Shown: positions 1 through 7,012, counted from the stretch's first letter. The stretch is 13,793 bases of DNA from Acidobacteriota bacterium (GCA_003224635.1 QHZK01000080.1:1-13793), one strand, 5' to 3'. Notes: a model not told the origin generated them from the letters alone. Numbers and translations are program-made.

Positions 1-266
1 TCCTGCCCTCCGTGCCCGGCATCGAGGATCACGGCGGGCAGGCCCTCGCCCGGCGCGACCTCCCCGATCTTAGGCTGCTGAGCTCCCTGGGGTTGCGCCT
101 GATATTGCACGAGTCTAAAGACCTCCGGCGCCTCGTCAAGCGGCACAACACGGCGCTCCGTGGGAGAGAACACGAAGTTGCCACTCCGCGGACCGCGGGC
201 TGGCCAGAGGAGAAATGCGAGTCCGAAAATGAAACTCGGAACCAGGTAAGCTCGGTAGTAGATCAT
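1..266 (-). CDS. N-acetylmuramoyl-L-alanine amidase, N-terminal part (runs off the left edge)
   Basis: Reading the minus strand from ATG at 266 gives 88 codons with no stop before the window edge. Residues 1-24 are a basic/hydrophobic export signal (MIYYRAYLVPSFIFGLAFLL, then WPARG). A roughly 50-residue variable region follows, ending in PAVILDAGHGGQ at residues 77-88. ILDAGHGG is the opening strand and first zinc-ligand histidine (His85) of the Amidase_3 (AmiA/B/C, CwlM-like) fold, which cleaves the amide bond between N-acetylmuramic acid and L-alanine in peptidoglycan. With the signal it should act in the periplasm. No good Shine-Dalgarno precedes the ATG, so the start is less certain than the identity. 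The other zinc ligands and the catalytic Glu lie outside the window. Family call from the motif; subfamily not resolvable. Confidence 0.82.
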   Translation of the reverse strand, partial: MIYYRAYLVPSFIFGLAFLLWPARGPRSGNFVFSPTERRVVPLDEAPEVFRLVQYQAQPQGAQQPKIGEVAPGEGLPAVILDAGHGGQ

Positions 267-267
267 T

Positions 268-334
268 TTGGCTTCGTTTTTGCCAAAAAGGCCTCAAAGC
301 GACTCCGCCAGGCCCTCAAATTGGCTTCGTTTTT
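268..334. repeat. 14-bp direct repeat upstream of the amidase gene
   Basis: TTGGCTTCGTTTTT occurs at 268-281 and again, identically, at 321-334, 53 bp apart, directly upstream of the amidase start on the minus strand. Similar TTGGCTTCGTTTT units are, from memory, interspersed repeats in planctomycete and acidobacterial intergenic DNA; that link is inference. Confidence 0.6.
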
Positions 335-550
335 CAGCCCATTTTAGGTTAAGTTGCTGATTCCAAATAACATGGCGGGTTCGTTCCCCTTAAAAATTTC
401 CCTTGTTTCTAGGAACTCGCTGAAAACTCGCCGCAAACTGACAGCGTTCCGAACCATTTCTCAGCAACCTTGTCCGCCAGTCGACAACCTTTCGATAGAA
501 AATCACGGCGTTACACCGGATCGACCATATCACATCAGGGACAAGCCGTG

Positions 551-568
551 GGGACGGATGGGACGGAT
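551..568. repeat. Tandem 9-mer GGGACGGAT x2
   Basis: GGGACGGAT is repeated head to tail at 551-559 and 560-568, followed by a degenerate third unit (GAGACAAAT). Short oligomer tandems of this kind sit between genes at three places in this window, the others being 2893-2924 and 4434-4461. No function is evident. Confidence 0.6.
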
Positions 569-710
569 GAGACAAATTATTTAGGGAAACGCCGACTGCC
601 GCGCCGCCGATAGCTACGCCTCAGTCTCCTGCCGCTCTCGAGGGTAGCGCGGACCTGGCCTTTCGCAGAGCCTGCCCTGAGCGAAGCGAAGGGTCCGCAG
701 CCTTTCGAAC

Positions 711-736
711 CGCAGACCTCAAATACGAGGTCTGCG
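711..736. repeat. Perfect 10-bp inverted repeat, 6-nt loop
   Basis: CGCAGACCTC at 711-720 and GAGGTCTGCG at 727-736 are exact reverse complements around AAATAC. No gene ends next to it on either strand and only a weak T-rich stretch follows, so it is not a convincing terminator. It follows CCTGCCCTGAGCGAAGCGAAGGG (split: CCTGCCCTGAGC, GAAGCGAAGGG; 671-693), a string resembling repeats widespread in environmental genomes. Confidence 0.6.
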
Positions 737-831
737 CTTATTGTATAGCAGTCGCTTTGTAGGTTTCAATCAGGCTGTGGTGGCACATGAACTTACGAGC
801 CGCTCTCATCCTGGCGCTATGTTGAGAAAAG

Positions 832-848
832 GCGGGCGAGACGCCCGC
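832..848. repeat. GC-rich palindrome, interspersed-repeat type
   Basis: GCGGGCG (832-838) and CGCCCGC (842-848) form a perfect 7-bp stem with an AGA loop. With its flanks (GAGAAAAG before, GCTCCCGG after) it matches a repeat I recognise from its translated artefacts (GGRDARAPG on one strand, SAGVSPAFS on the other) in many acidobacterial, verrucomicrobial and planctomycete genomes. The recognition is from memory. Its position argues that the channel gene starts downstream, at 912. Confidence 0.55.
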
Positions 849-911
849 GCTCCCGGAAGTCCAAAGGCAATGCTTCAATCCGATAACGCAGGGTGCTACT
901 CTAGGCGGGTG

Positions 912-2819
912 ATGAAAGCCTCCCAAAAGCTGGTTCTCGTCGGACTCGTGACCATTGCTGTTGCGGCCATCGTCGGACTGATTCTGACCGGCAGTCCGCC
1001 CGGCCCGGAAACGCCGAGCAAGGGCCGGCACGGGCCGCTTGCCGATCAAGGACCCGTGGTTGACGAACAGATACTCAACGCCGCCCAGAAGCTGGCGCTC
1101 CTGGCGGCAACTCGCGAGGAGCAAGAGCAGGCCTGGGACGCTGTTCGGCTGGCCGACCACGAGGTTGATCTGGCTTTCGCCGACGCCCTGCGCACGGCAA
1201 ACGAGCAGCCTGGCCCTCAGACCCCGGAAGCCCGGGCCATCCTAGACCGGATCCACCAGACTGAGGCCGAGATCAAGGCGAACCAACAGAAGGTCAAGCA
1301 ACTGACCGCACAGGTCGCCGGCGCCCCGGAGAGCGATCAAGACACGCTGCGGGAACAGATTCAACTCGCCCAGGCTGAGTTGGACCTCGAGCAGGACGAG
1401 TTGGCGGATGCCAAAGAGGACTTAGCCCGCGACGGCGGAGACGCGCATAGCAGGTTTCAGCGCCTTTTCGAGCAACACGAGGCGATCGAGCACGCGAGCA
1501 CGGCGGCTCAGGCCAATTCCGGCGCCGGCAGCCCGCCGCAGACGGTCTTTTCGTCGGGCAGTCTGATCGCCAAATGGCGCCGCTGGAGCGCGCTTGGTGA
1601 GGAGCAAGCTCAGTTGCTTGAGGCCCAACAAGACGCTTTGGGGAGGGCTTCGGCGCTCACCGGAGATCATGACGCACTGGAGCAGCAGGTCAGGGAGGAA
1701 CAGGCGCAGAAACGGGGCCTGGCCGAGCAGGCGGCGAGTCTCGTCAAAACCGGCAAGGCGCTGGCTGGGGGGAATTCCAAGCAGACTGCAACCGCCACGC
1801 TCGCTTCGCTGCACCGCCTCGCCGACGACGAAAAGAACCTGGCTGACCTCGACCGGAGAATACAGGACCTGCGTGAGCTGAGCACGGCCTACGGCCAGTG
1901 GAGCGCGCTCGTACGAGTCCGCCAGCGCGCTTCCCTGCACCAAATGCTGCAGTCTCTCTTGTGGATCGTCTTGACGGTCCTCCTGGTGCTGCTTGTTGCC
2001 TGGTCAATCGACCGCTTATTGGCCCGCAGCAAACTCGAGCACAAGCAACAGATGACCCTGCGCGAGGTAACGCGCTTCTCGGTAGAAGTCTTGGCAGTGT
2101 TCGTGGTCCTGTTTGTGGTCTTCGGATCGCCAAGCCAAGTGTCAACCATCCTGGGCCTGGCCGGCGCAGGCCTCACCGTAGCCCTGAAGGATTTTATTAT
2201 CTCGTTCTTGGGATGGTTCGTGCTGATGGGCCGCCACGGAATCCGGGTGGGGGACTGGGTGGAAATCAACGGCGTCCGCGGCGAAGTGATCGAAATCGGA
2301 CTGTTGCGGACCGTTTTGCTGGAGACCGGAAACTGGACGTCAGCCGGGCATCCCACCGGCCGGCAAGTGGCGCTCCTCAACAGCTTCGCGGTCGAAGGGT
2401 ATTATTTCAACTTCACCACTACCGGCCAGTGGCTGTGGGATGAAATCCAGATTCTCATCCCGTGGGGCGTGGACCCCTATCCCCTCATTCAGGAACTCTC
2501 GTCGATCGTGACGAAGGAGACGGAACCGAACGCGCACATGGCGGAACAAGAGTGGCAGCGAGTGACCCGGCGCTACGGCGTGAGGCCGTTCTCCCAAACG
2601 CCTGAGGTGAGTGTGAGGTCAACTAACGACGGGGTGGAAGTAACGGTTCGCTATATGACTCGAGCTCACGGACGGTCTGAGGTGAGGTCCCGCCTGAACC
2701 AGAAGGCTGTGAAACTGATTCATCGGGGGAGAAGCGTTACAGTGACGACCGAGAGCCTGCCCGCGGTCGCCGGCGCTGGCTCTGGTGAAATCGGTCCGGG
2801 CCCAACGCCGGGGCCGTAG
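912..2819 (+). CDS. MscS-family mechanosensitive channel with long coiled-coil N-terminal domain
   Basis: The product is 635 residues from ATG 912. Residues 5-27 are a hydrophobic signal anchor. About 50-340 are charged, Gln/Glu/Ala-rich helix with strong coiled-coil character, probably periplasmic. Two membrane helices follow (about 346-367 and 390-405). The MscS core is next: a pore-lining helix rich in Gly/Ala at about 410-440 (TILGLAGAGLTVALKDFI), then the beta domain with GIRVGDWVEINGVRGEV, diagnostic of the family. The C-terminus is an alpha/beta vestibule and a Gly/Pro-rich tail. MscS channels open under membrane tension and release solutes in osmotic downshock. The frame stays open upstream to 741, but that part encodes an intergenic repeat, so I chose 912; its ribosome binding site is weak. 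E. coli MscS is much shorter (286 residues), so this is an MscK/YbdG-like expanded member. Confidence 0.88.
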   Translation: MKASQKLVLVGLVTIAVAAIVGLILTGSPPGPETPSKGRHGPLADQGPVVDEQILNAAQKLALLAATREEQEQAWDAVRLADHEVDLAFADALRTANEQPGPQTPEARAILDRIHQTEAEIKANQQKVKQLTAQVAGAPESDQDTLREQIQLAQAELDLEQDELADAKEDLARDGGDAHSRFQRLFEQHEAIEHASTAAQANSGAGSPPQTVFSSGSLIAKWRRWSALGEEQAQLLEAQQDALGRASALTGDHDALEQQVREEQAQKRGLAEQAASLVKTGKALAGGNSKQTATATLASLHRLADDEKNLADLDRRIQDLRELSTAYGQWSALVRVRQRASLHQMLQSLLWIVLTVLLVLLVAWSIDRLLARSKLEHKQQMTLREVTRFSVEVLAVFVVLFVVFGSPSQVSTILGLAGAGLTVALKDFIISFLGWFVLMGRHGIRVGDWVEINGVRGEVIEIGLLRTVLLETGNWTSAGHPTGRQVALLNSFAVEGYYFNFTTTGQWLWDEIQILIPWGVDPYPLIQELSSIVTKETEPNAHMAEQEWQRVTRRYGVRPFSQTPEVSVRSTNDGVEVTVRYMTRAHGRSEVRSRLNQKAVKLIHRGRSVTVTTESLPAVAGAGSGEIGPGPTPGP

Positions 2820-2892
2820 AATCCTCGACTGCGCATTTCGTCTGATGTTTTCCCTGACGCTAGGCACGCTCTATCCGGGGCCGGGTTAACCG

Positions 2893-2924
2893 AGAATGAT
2901 GAATGATGAATTCTGAATGATGAA
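2893..2924. repeat. AATGATGA oligomer repeats
   Basis: GAATGATGAATGATGAA is followed by TTCT and then GAATGATGAA, so three GAATGATG-like units lie just upstream of the leuC promoter. This resembles a common intergenic repeat of Acidobacteria-like genomes (from memory). It lies within the 128-bp spacer between the channel gene and the leuC promoter. Confidence 0.5.
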
Positions 2925-2947
2925 CTCGTCGGGTGCCCCCCAATCGT

Positions 2948-2976
2948 TTGAAACCGGACTGTGAGGGGCATATAAT
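2948..2976 (+). promoter_or_regulatory. Sigma-70 type promoter for leuC and downstream genes
   Basis: TTGAAA at 2948-2953 (-35) and a perfect TATAAT at 2971-2976 (-10) are separated by exactly 17 nt. Transcription would start near 2983, giving a leader of about 20-40 nt before the candidate leuC starts, too short for a leader-peptide attenuator. It is the best promoter in the window and precedes eight consecutive plus-strand genes. Confidence 0.75.
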
Positions 2977-3021
2977 TTCTCTGGTCACCTCAGGTAATTC
3001 TGGATGACAAGGTCGGGAACA

Positions 3022-4446
3022 ATGCCGTCGCGAACAATGTACGAAAAAATCTGGGATGCGCACCTGGTCCGCGAGGCGCCGGGAGAACCCGCGCTCATCT
3101 ACATCGACCGCCATTTGATTCACGAGGGCACTTCCCCTCAGGCGTTTGCGGGACTGAAGGCTGCGGGCCGCAAGGTGCGCCGGCCGGACCTCACCTTCGC
3201 CGTGATGGACCACTCCGTCCCCACCCAGGGCCGTAATCTGCCCGTCCTCGACACCGTCGCCGCCGCGCAGTTCGACGCGCTCGCCACCAACTGCCGCGAG
3301 ACCGGCGTGCTGCTCTTCGACATGCGCAGCCGTAACCAGGGCATCGTGCACATTATCGGGCCCGAGCTCGGCATCACGCAGCCGGGGCAGACCATCGTGT
3401 GCGGCGACAGCCACACCTCCACGCACGGGGCCTTCGGGACGCTCGCCTTCGGCATTGGCACGAGCGAAGTCGAGCACGTGCTGGCCACCCAGTGCCTGCC
3501 GCAGTTCAAATCGAAGACCATGCTGGTGCGCGTCGACGGCCGGCGTCCGCGCGGAGTCACCGCCAAGGACCTGATTCTGGCGATCATCGGCAAGATCGGC
3601 ATCGCGGGCGGCAACGGCCACGTGGTCGAGTACGCGGGCGAGGCCATCCGCGCGCTCTCCCTGGAAGGCCGCATGACGGTCTGCAACATGTCGATTGAAG
3701 CCGGGGCGCGCGCCGGGATGATCGCCCCGGACGAAACCACAGTTTCTTACATGGAGGGACGGCCGTTCGTGCCTCGCGGCAGGGATTTCAAGGAGGCGGC
3801 GGAGCGCTGGAAGTCGGTCGCCTCGGACCCTGGCGCGGTTTACGACCGCGTGGTCGAGCTCGACGCCTCGAAGATCGCACCGCAGGTGACGTGGGGCACG
3901 AATCCCGGCATGGTGACCGACGTGACCGGCCAAGTGCCTGACCCTGGCTCGTTCCGCAACCCTGTGGACCGCGAGGCCGCCGAAAGGGCGCTCGATTACA
4001 TGGGGCTCGAGCCCGGCACGCACATGACGGACGTTCCCCTCGACCGCGTGTTTATCGGCTCCTGCACGAACTCGCGCCTCGAGGACCTTCGCTTGGCCGC
4101 GCGCGTGGTCGAGGGCAAGCACGTCGCTCGCACGCTCAAGCAGGCCCTGGTGGTCCCAGGCTCCATGGTGGTAAAAGCACAGGCGGAGAAGGAAGGGCTC
4201 GACAAAATTTTCCGCGTCGCCGGATTTGAGTGGCGCGATTCGGGCTGCTCGATGTGCATCGGCATGAACGCCGACGTGCTCCCCAGCGGCGAGCGCTGCG
4301 CCTCGACCTCCAACCGCAACTTCGAGGGCCGCCAGGGCAAAGGCGGCCGGACGCACCTTGTCAGCCCCATGATGGCCGCTGCCGCAGCCATCGCCGGGCA
4401 CTTTGTCGATATCCGAGAATGGCCCCTTAAGGACAGTGACCAGTGA
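3022..4446 (+). CDS. leuC: 3-isopropylmalate dehydratase, large subunit
   Basis: This is the large subunit of isopropylmalate isomerase, which with LeuD converts 2-isopropylmalate to 3-isopropylmalate in leucine synthesis (cytoplasmic, 4Fe-4S). The sequence aligns end to end with the bacterial family: YIDRHLIHEGTSPQAF, TIVCGDSHTSTHGAFG, AFGIGTSEVEHVLATQ, APDETT and a C-terminal SNRNFEGRQG. The three cluster cysteines are present in FIGSCTNSR and GCSMC. Counted from ATG 3004 they are Cys354, Cys415 and Cys418; subtract 6 for the chosen start. Three in-frame ATGs compete (3004, 3022, 3037). I chose 3022 because MPSRTMYEKIWDAH fits the family's usual N-terminus, giving 474 residues. The stop codon lies inside a heptanucleotide tandem repeat (4434-4461), so the last residues (KDSDQ) come from the repeat. 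leuD is 1.4 kb downstream rather than adjacent. Confidence 0.97.
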   Translation: MPSRTMYEKIWDAHLVREAPGEPALIYIDRHLIHEGTSPQAFAGLKAAGRKVRRPDLTFAVMDHSVPTQGRNLPVLDTVAAAQFDALATNCRETGVLLFDMRSRNQGIVHIIGPELGITQPGQTIVCGDSHTSTHGAFGTLAFGIGTSEVEHVLATQCLPQFKSKTMLVRVDGRRPRGVTAKDLILAIIGKIGIAGGNGHVVEYAGEAIRALSLEGRMTVCNMSIEAGARAGMIAPDETTVSYMEGRPFVPRGRDFKEAAERWKSVASDPGAVYDRVVELDASKIAPQVTWGTNPGMVTDVTGQVPDPGSFRNPVDREAAERALDYMGLEPGTHMTDVPLDRVFIGSCTNSRLEDLRLAARVVEGKHVARTLKQALVVPGSMVVKAQAEKEGLDKIFRVAGFEWRDSGCSMCIGMNADVLPSGERCASTSNRNFEGRQGKGGRTHLVSPMMAAAAAIAGHFVDIREWPLKDSDQ

Positions 4447-4461
4447 CAGGTGACGAGTGAC
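4434..4461. repeat. Heptanucleotide tandem repeat across the leuC stop
   Basis: Four 7-bp units run head to tail: CAGTGAC (4434), CAGTGAC (4441), AGGTGAC (4448), GAGTGAC (4455). The second unit supplies the leuC stop TGA at 4444-4446. Seven-base units shift frame with each copy, so copy-number change would alter the LeuC tail. A weaker GTGAC/GTGAT string occurs after the VCBS gene near 8363-8374. Confidence 0.7.
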
Positions 4462-4490
4462 GAGCGAAACGAAGTGGAGAAAGGTCTCTG

Positions 4491-4937
4491 ATGACTGGAG
4501 ATGAGCTCGAACAAGCGATTCAGTTCCTGCTCGAAAGCCAGGGCAAGAATGACGCGCAGATTGGCCAGCTCGGCGTCCGAGTCGATCAGATCGGCGTCCG
4601 GGTCGATCAGCTGACGCGCGACGTGGCTCAACTTACTGCGAGCGTCGCTCGACTGACTGGTGACGTCGCTCGACTGACTGGTGACTTCGCGGACCTGAAA
4701 GTGTTAGTCAAGGAATTCGCGGAAAGCACTCGGCTGTTTGCCCAGCGCGCTGATGAGCGCGTGGACCGGCTGGAGCAAAACGCAGAGCGGGACGAGAGGC
4801 ACCGCCAACGGCTGGACAAAGCGCTGGCTGAACTTGCCGAGCAGATGAATGCGCTCACGCGGCGGACGAACTCGCTTACTCAAGTGGTCGAGGGTCACAT
4901 CACCGATGAGGCCCGGCACCAGAGATCGCCGGGGTGA
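4491..4937 (+). CDS. Small heptad-repeat coiled-coil protein, function unknown
   Basis: The 148-residue product starts at ATG 4491 with GAGAAAGG about 6 nt upstream. It is almost wholly helical and charged, without Cys, signal peptide or membrane segment. Residues about 25-70 are built of 7-residue units with hydrophobic a/d positions (QIGQLGVRVDQIGVRVDQLT, then RLTGDVARLTGD). In DNA these are 21-bp tandem repeats, two nearly identical units at 4570-4611 and two identical units at 4644-4685. The second half (RADERVDRLEQ, LNAL-like and THITDEAR-like stretches) is also coiled coil. Small proteins with an MTxDELEQAIQFLLE-like start are common in Acidobacteria and lack a known role (from memory). 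It lies between leuC and leuD with no obvious link to leucine synthesis. Confidence 0.8.
   Translation: MTGDELEQAIQFLLESQGKNDAQIGQLGVRVDQIGVRVDQLTRDVAQLTASVARLTGDVARLTGDFADLKVLVKEFAESTRLFAQRADERVDRLEQNAERDERHRQRLDKALAELAEQMNALTRRTNSLTQVVEGHITDEARHQRSPG
4570..4611 (+). repeat. 21-bp tandem repeat x2 (codes heptads)
   Basis: Two 21-bp units starting TCGGCGTCCG (4570-4590, 4591-4611) differ at one internal base (A/G) and at the last base. Each codes one coiled-coil heptad, so gain or loss keeps the reading frame. Confidence 0.8.
4644..4685 (+). repeat. Identical 21-bp tandem repeat x2 (codes heptads)
   Basis: GTCGCTCGACTGACTGGTGAC (written as GTCGCTCGACTG plus ACTGGTGAC) occurs at 4644-4664 and identically at 4665-4685. 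Exact identity at the DNA level implies recent slippage or duplication, or conversion between units. Confidence 0.85.
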
Positions 4938-5004
4938 TGGCTGATCATAACAGTTGAGAGCAGGCTAGCATTGTTGGTGCTTTAGCAACCGTGGGGCCTC
5001 TCCC

Positions 5005-5838
5005 GTGGACGAACACATGATGCCCGTGAGCTTTGATCTCCCGAAACTCTCCCGAATCGATCTGTACTTGATCTTCGCGCCCCTATTCCCGGGAATTATC
5101 CTGCTCGGGACCATAACCGAGACGAATCGCTCACTGAGCGCCGAGTTCATCCAGACGGCCTCAATCGGCTATTACTCGAAAGTCGTTTGCCTGTTCGCGG
5201 TGGCCTATTTTCTCGGTTTAATGACCATCTCGTTAGCAGGCTTGTTTAGCGAAACGATCTCACACGCTCTCGGGCTTCACGTTCCTGTGCCTTCCTATGT
5301 AAACCAACCGTGGAACCAGGCCGAATGGAGGAAACTTGCCCGAGAGTTCATCGGTCATGATTTCGTCCCGTCCGAGCTGGCGCCGTTGTCGCCGCTGGAG
5401 TACGCCACGACCGTTGCGACTGCCCCCCTACTAGACCCGGACCCCGAAAAGAGACAAGAGAAGCTGGCAAGCCTCAATGTCAGACGCGCAACGGATGAGG
5501 AGTGGTCGAGGTGGTACTTCGTCTTGAGAAATTATGTTGTCAGCGAAAGCAAACTTGAACGGAGTGAGTTCGAATGGAGGCTTTTTTACCTTTTGCATCC
5601 CTGCGGAATTGCTGGGACGGTCGCACTGATTCTGGTACCTGCGGCTCGCAACTGGTTCCTTTGGGTGCTGTTCCTTTTCTTCCTGGTGACAGGGTTTGTG
5701 TTCCCGTTTTTAGTGAGGTACTCAGCGGCCGTGAGCCTCCCGGTGAGAGATGACATAATGTGCGCGCAGATGCTGAAGATCCTGCGCCAAGAGCGACGTG
5801 CGAAGCAAGAAGACGTCGCTGCCGAGCGGGGCGGCTAG
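5005..5838 (+). CDS. Predicted multi-pass inner-membrane protein, unknown family
   Basis: The frame gives 277 residues from GTG 5005; ATGs at 5017 and 5020 are equally possible, and none has a strong ribosome binding site. Hydrophobic segments lie at about 20-37 (YLIFAPLFPGIILLGTI), 60-82 (VVCLFAVAYFLGLMTISLAG), 200-213 and 216-237 (FLWVLFLFFLVTGFVFPFL). A soluble loop of about 115 residues (85-198) separates the first and second pairs. The tail is basic and charged (RQERRAKQEDVAAERGG). No catalytic motif is recognised, so no function is assigned. It lies 67 bp after the coiled-coil gene and 53 bp before leuD. Lower GC and T-rich membrane codons distinguish it from leuC and leuD, so it may be an insertion into the leu cluster (inference). 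Confidence 0.72.
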   Translation: MDEHMMPVSFDLPKLSRIDLYLIFAPLFPGIILLGTITETNRSLSAEFIQTASIGYYSKVVCLFAVAYFLGLMTISLAGLFSETISHALGLHVPVPSYVNQPWNQAEWRKLAREFIGHDFVPSELAPLSPLEYATTVATAPLLDPDPEKRQEKLASLNVRRATDEEWSRWYFVLRNYVVSESKLERSEFEWRLFYLLHPCGIAGTVALILVPAARNWFLWVLFLFFLVTGFVFPFLVRYSAAVSLPVRDDIMCAQMLKILRQERRAKQEDVAAERGG

Positions 5839-5891
5839 CCTGCAGTACGTGGCTCGTTGTCCGAAGTGGGCTCGCTGGATGTGGACGCACC

Positions 5892-6533
5892 ATGCAACCA
5901 TTCACAAAACACACCGGGCTTGTCGCCCCCTTCGATCGCGTGAACGTCGACACCGATCAGATCGTGCCCAAGCAGTTCCTGAAGCTGCTGACGCGGGAGG
6001 GCTACGGCCAGTTCCTGTTCTACGACTGGCGATATCTTGAGGGCGGGAAGCCAAACCCCGGTTTTGTGCTGAACCAGCCGCGCTACCGTGGCGCGTCGAT
6101 TTTGCTCGCGCGCGCCAACTTCGGCTGCGGATCGAGCCGCGAGCACGCCCCCTGGGCCCTGCTCGACTACGGATTCCGCGTCATCATCGCGCCCAGTTAC
6201 GCGGACATCTTCTATAACAACTGCTTCAAGAACGGCATTCTGCCCGTCACCCTTCCGGACGACCAGGTGGACGAGCTGTTTCGGCGGACGGAGCAGAGAG
6301 AAGGTTATCGGCTAACCGCGGACCTCGAGACCCTGACCCTTGTGGACGACGCCGGGATCAAGCGCTCCTTCGAGGTCGACCCCTTCCGTCGCGAGTGCCT
6401 GCTGAAGGGACTCGACGATATCGGCCTGACGCTGCGCTTCGCGGAACAGATCACCGCCTACGAGAAGGTGCGCCAGCCGAAGGCGGTGATGTACGAGCCG
6501 GTGGATGCCGTCGCTCCCACGCCTCAAAAGTGA
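5892..6533 (+). CDS. leuD: 3-isopropylmalate dehydratase, small subunit
   Basis: This is the small subunit of isopropylmalate isomerase, partner of LeuC. The product is 213 residues (E. coli LeuD has 201). Family hallmarks are in order: FTKHTGLVAPFDRVNVDTDQ (3-22), IVPKQFLK, FYDWRY, GASILLARANFGCGSSREHA (67-86, the substrate-recognition swivelling-domain loop), PWALLDYGFRVIIAPSYADI, and DPFRRECLLKGLDDIGLTL near the end. The frame is open upstream to 5760, overlapping the previous gene, but homology starts at ATG 5892 (MQPFTKHTG). The ribosome binding site is weak. The next gene starts 11 bp after the stop, so co-transcription is likely. Confidence 0.96.
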   Translation: MQPFTKHTGLVAPFDRVNVDTDQIVPKQFLKLLTREGYGQFLFYDWRYLEGGKPNPGFVLNQPRYRGASILLARANFGCGSSREHAPWALLDYGFRVIIAPSYADIFYNNCFKNGILPVTLPDDQVDELFRRTEQREGYRLTADLETLTLVDDAGIKRSFEVDPFRRECLLKGLDDIGLTLRFAEQITAYEKVRQPKAVMYEPVDAVAPTPQK

Positions 6534-6544
6534 CGACGGGTCTT

Positions 6545-6970
6545 ATGCGACACCGCCGCATCCTCCCGATCTTGCTTGCCAGCCTGGCCTCGATTCCCGT
6601 GCTTGCCCTGACCGGCTGCCGAAAATCTTCGGAGCCTCAGAGAGCACAGGATCTCGCCAAGTCGGCCAAGGCCCCTGCTTACGCCACGCTGCCGGCTGGC
6701 TCATCGAAGCCGGAATCCGGCCCGGAACGCGGCACGGTCACGACATATCGAGGCGAAGGGCAGATTCTTCGGGTAGACTCCGCGCAGGGTCGCGTGACCA
6801 TCGCCCACAAGGAAATCATCGGCTTCATGGCGGCCATGACCATGACCTTTCGCGTCAAAGACAGCAAATTGCTCGACGGGGTCAAGCCCGGAGACCGGGT
6901 TGAATTCACGCTCGCGGAGACTGCGCAGTCGGTCACCATCAGCTCGATCAGAAGGAAACCGACCGGTTAA
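6545..6970 (+). CDS. CusF-like copper-binding lipoprotein
   Basis: The 141-residue product begins with a basic n-region (MRHRR), a hydrophobic core and a lipobox LTGC with Cys25, so it should be a lipid-anchored envelope protein. After a flexible linker (26-68), residues 69-136 form a small beta-barrel of the CusF/CopA-associated type (PF11604-like): GEGQILRVDSAQGRVTIAHK, then IIGFMAAMTMTF, then GVKPGDRVEFTL. CusF binds Cu(I)/Ag(I) through His36, Met47, Met49 and the stacked Trp44. Here His88, Met98 and Met100 match, but the Trp position is Met95. Such domains in this lineage often precede SCO1/SenC copper chaperones; none is encoded in this window. It starts 11 bp after leuD. Longer in-frame starts (from 6395) overlap leuD and would bury the signal peptide. 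Confidence 0.85.
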   Translation: MRHRRILPILLASLASIPVLALTGCRKSSEPQRAQDLAKSAKAPAYATLPAGSSKPESGPERGTVTTYRGEGQILRVDSAQGRVTIAHKEIIGFMAAMTMTFRVKDSKLLDGVKPGDRVEFTLAETAQSVTISSIRRKPTG

Positions 6971-7012
6971 GGAACGTTGTGACGACTGGGTTCTCCTGTT
7001 ACAACATCGCTG

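Larger units (their letters stand above)
267..911. other. Gene-free, repeat-rich intergenic region
   Basis: These 645 bp lie between the divergently transcribed amidase (minus) and the MscS-type gene (plus). Short open frames here (for example 354-584 plus) have no recognisable domain, no ribosome binding site and a composition unlike the neighbours, so no gene is called. The stretch holds a 14-bp direct repeat (268-334), a 9-bp tandem repeat (551-568), an interspersed-type sequence (670-693), a perfect 10-bp dyad (711-736) and a 7-bp-stem palindrome (832-848). Promoters for both flanking genes must lie here, but I see no hexamer pair good enough to call. Confidence 0.6.

Noticed and set aside
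12..347. 111-residue plus-strand open frame at the left edge
   Set aside because: It is antisense to the amidase, whose signal peptide and DAGHGG motif make the minus strand coding.
741..911. N-terminal extension of the MscS-type protein from 741
   Set aside because: This segment encodes a known-looking interspersed repeat (832-848) and lacks a ribosome binding site; the signal anchor begins right after ATG 912.
2860..4401. 513-residue open frame on the minus strand opposite leuC
   Set aside because: It is a mirror of the high-GC leuC codons; its translation is His/Arg/Ala/Gly-rich with no domain, while the plus strand is an unmistakable LeuC.
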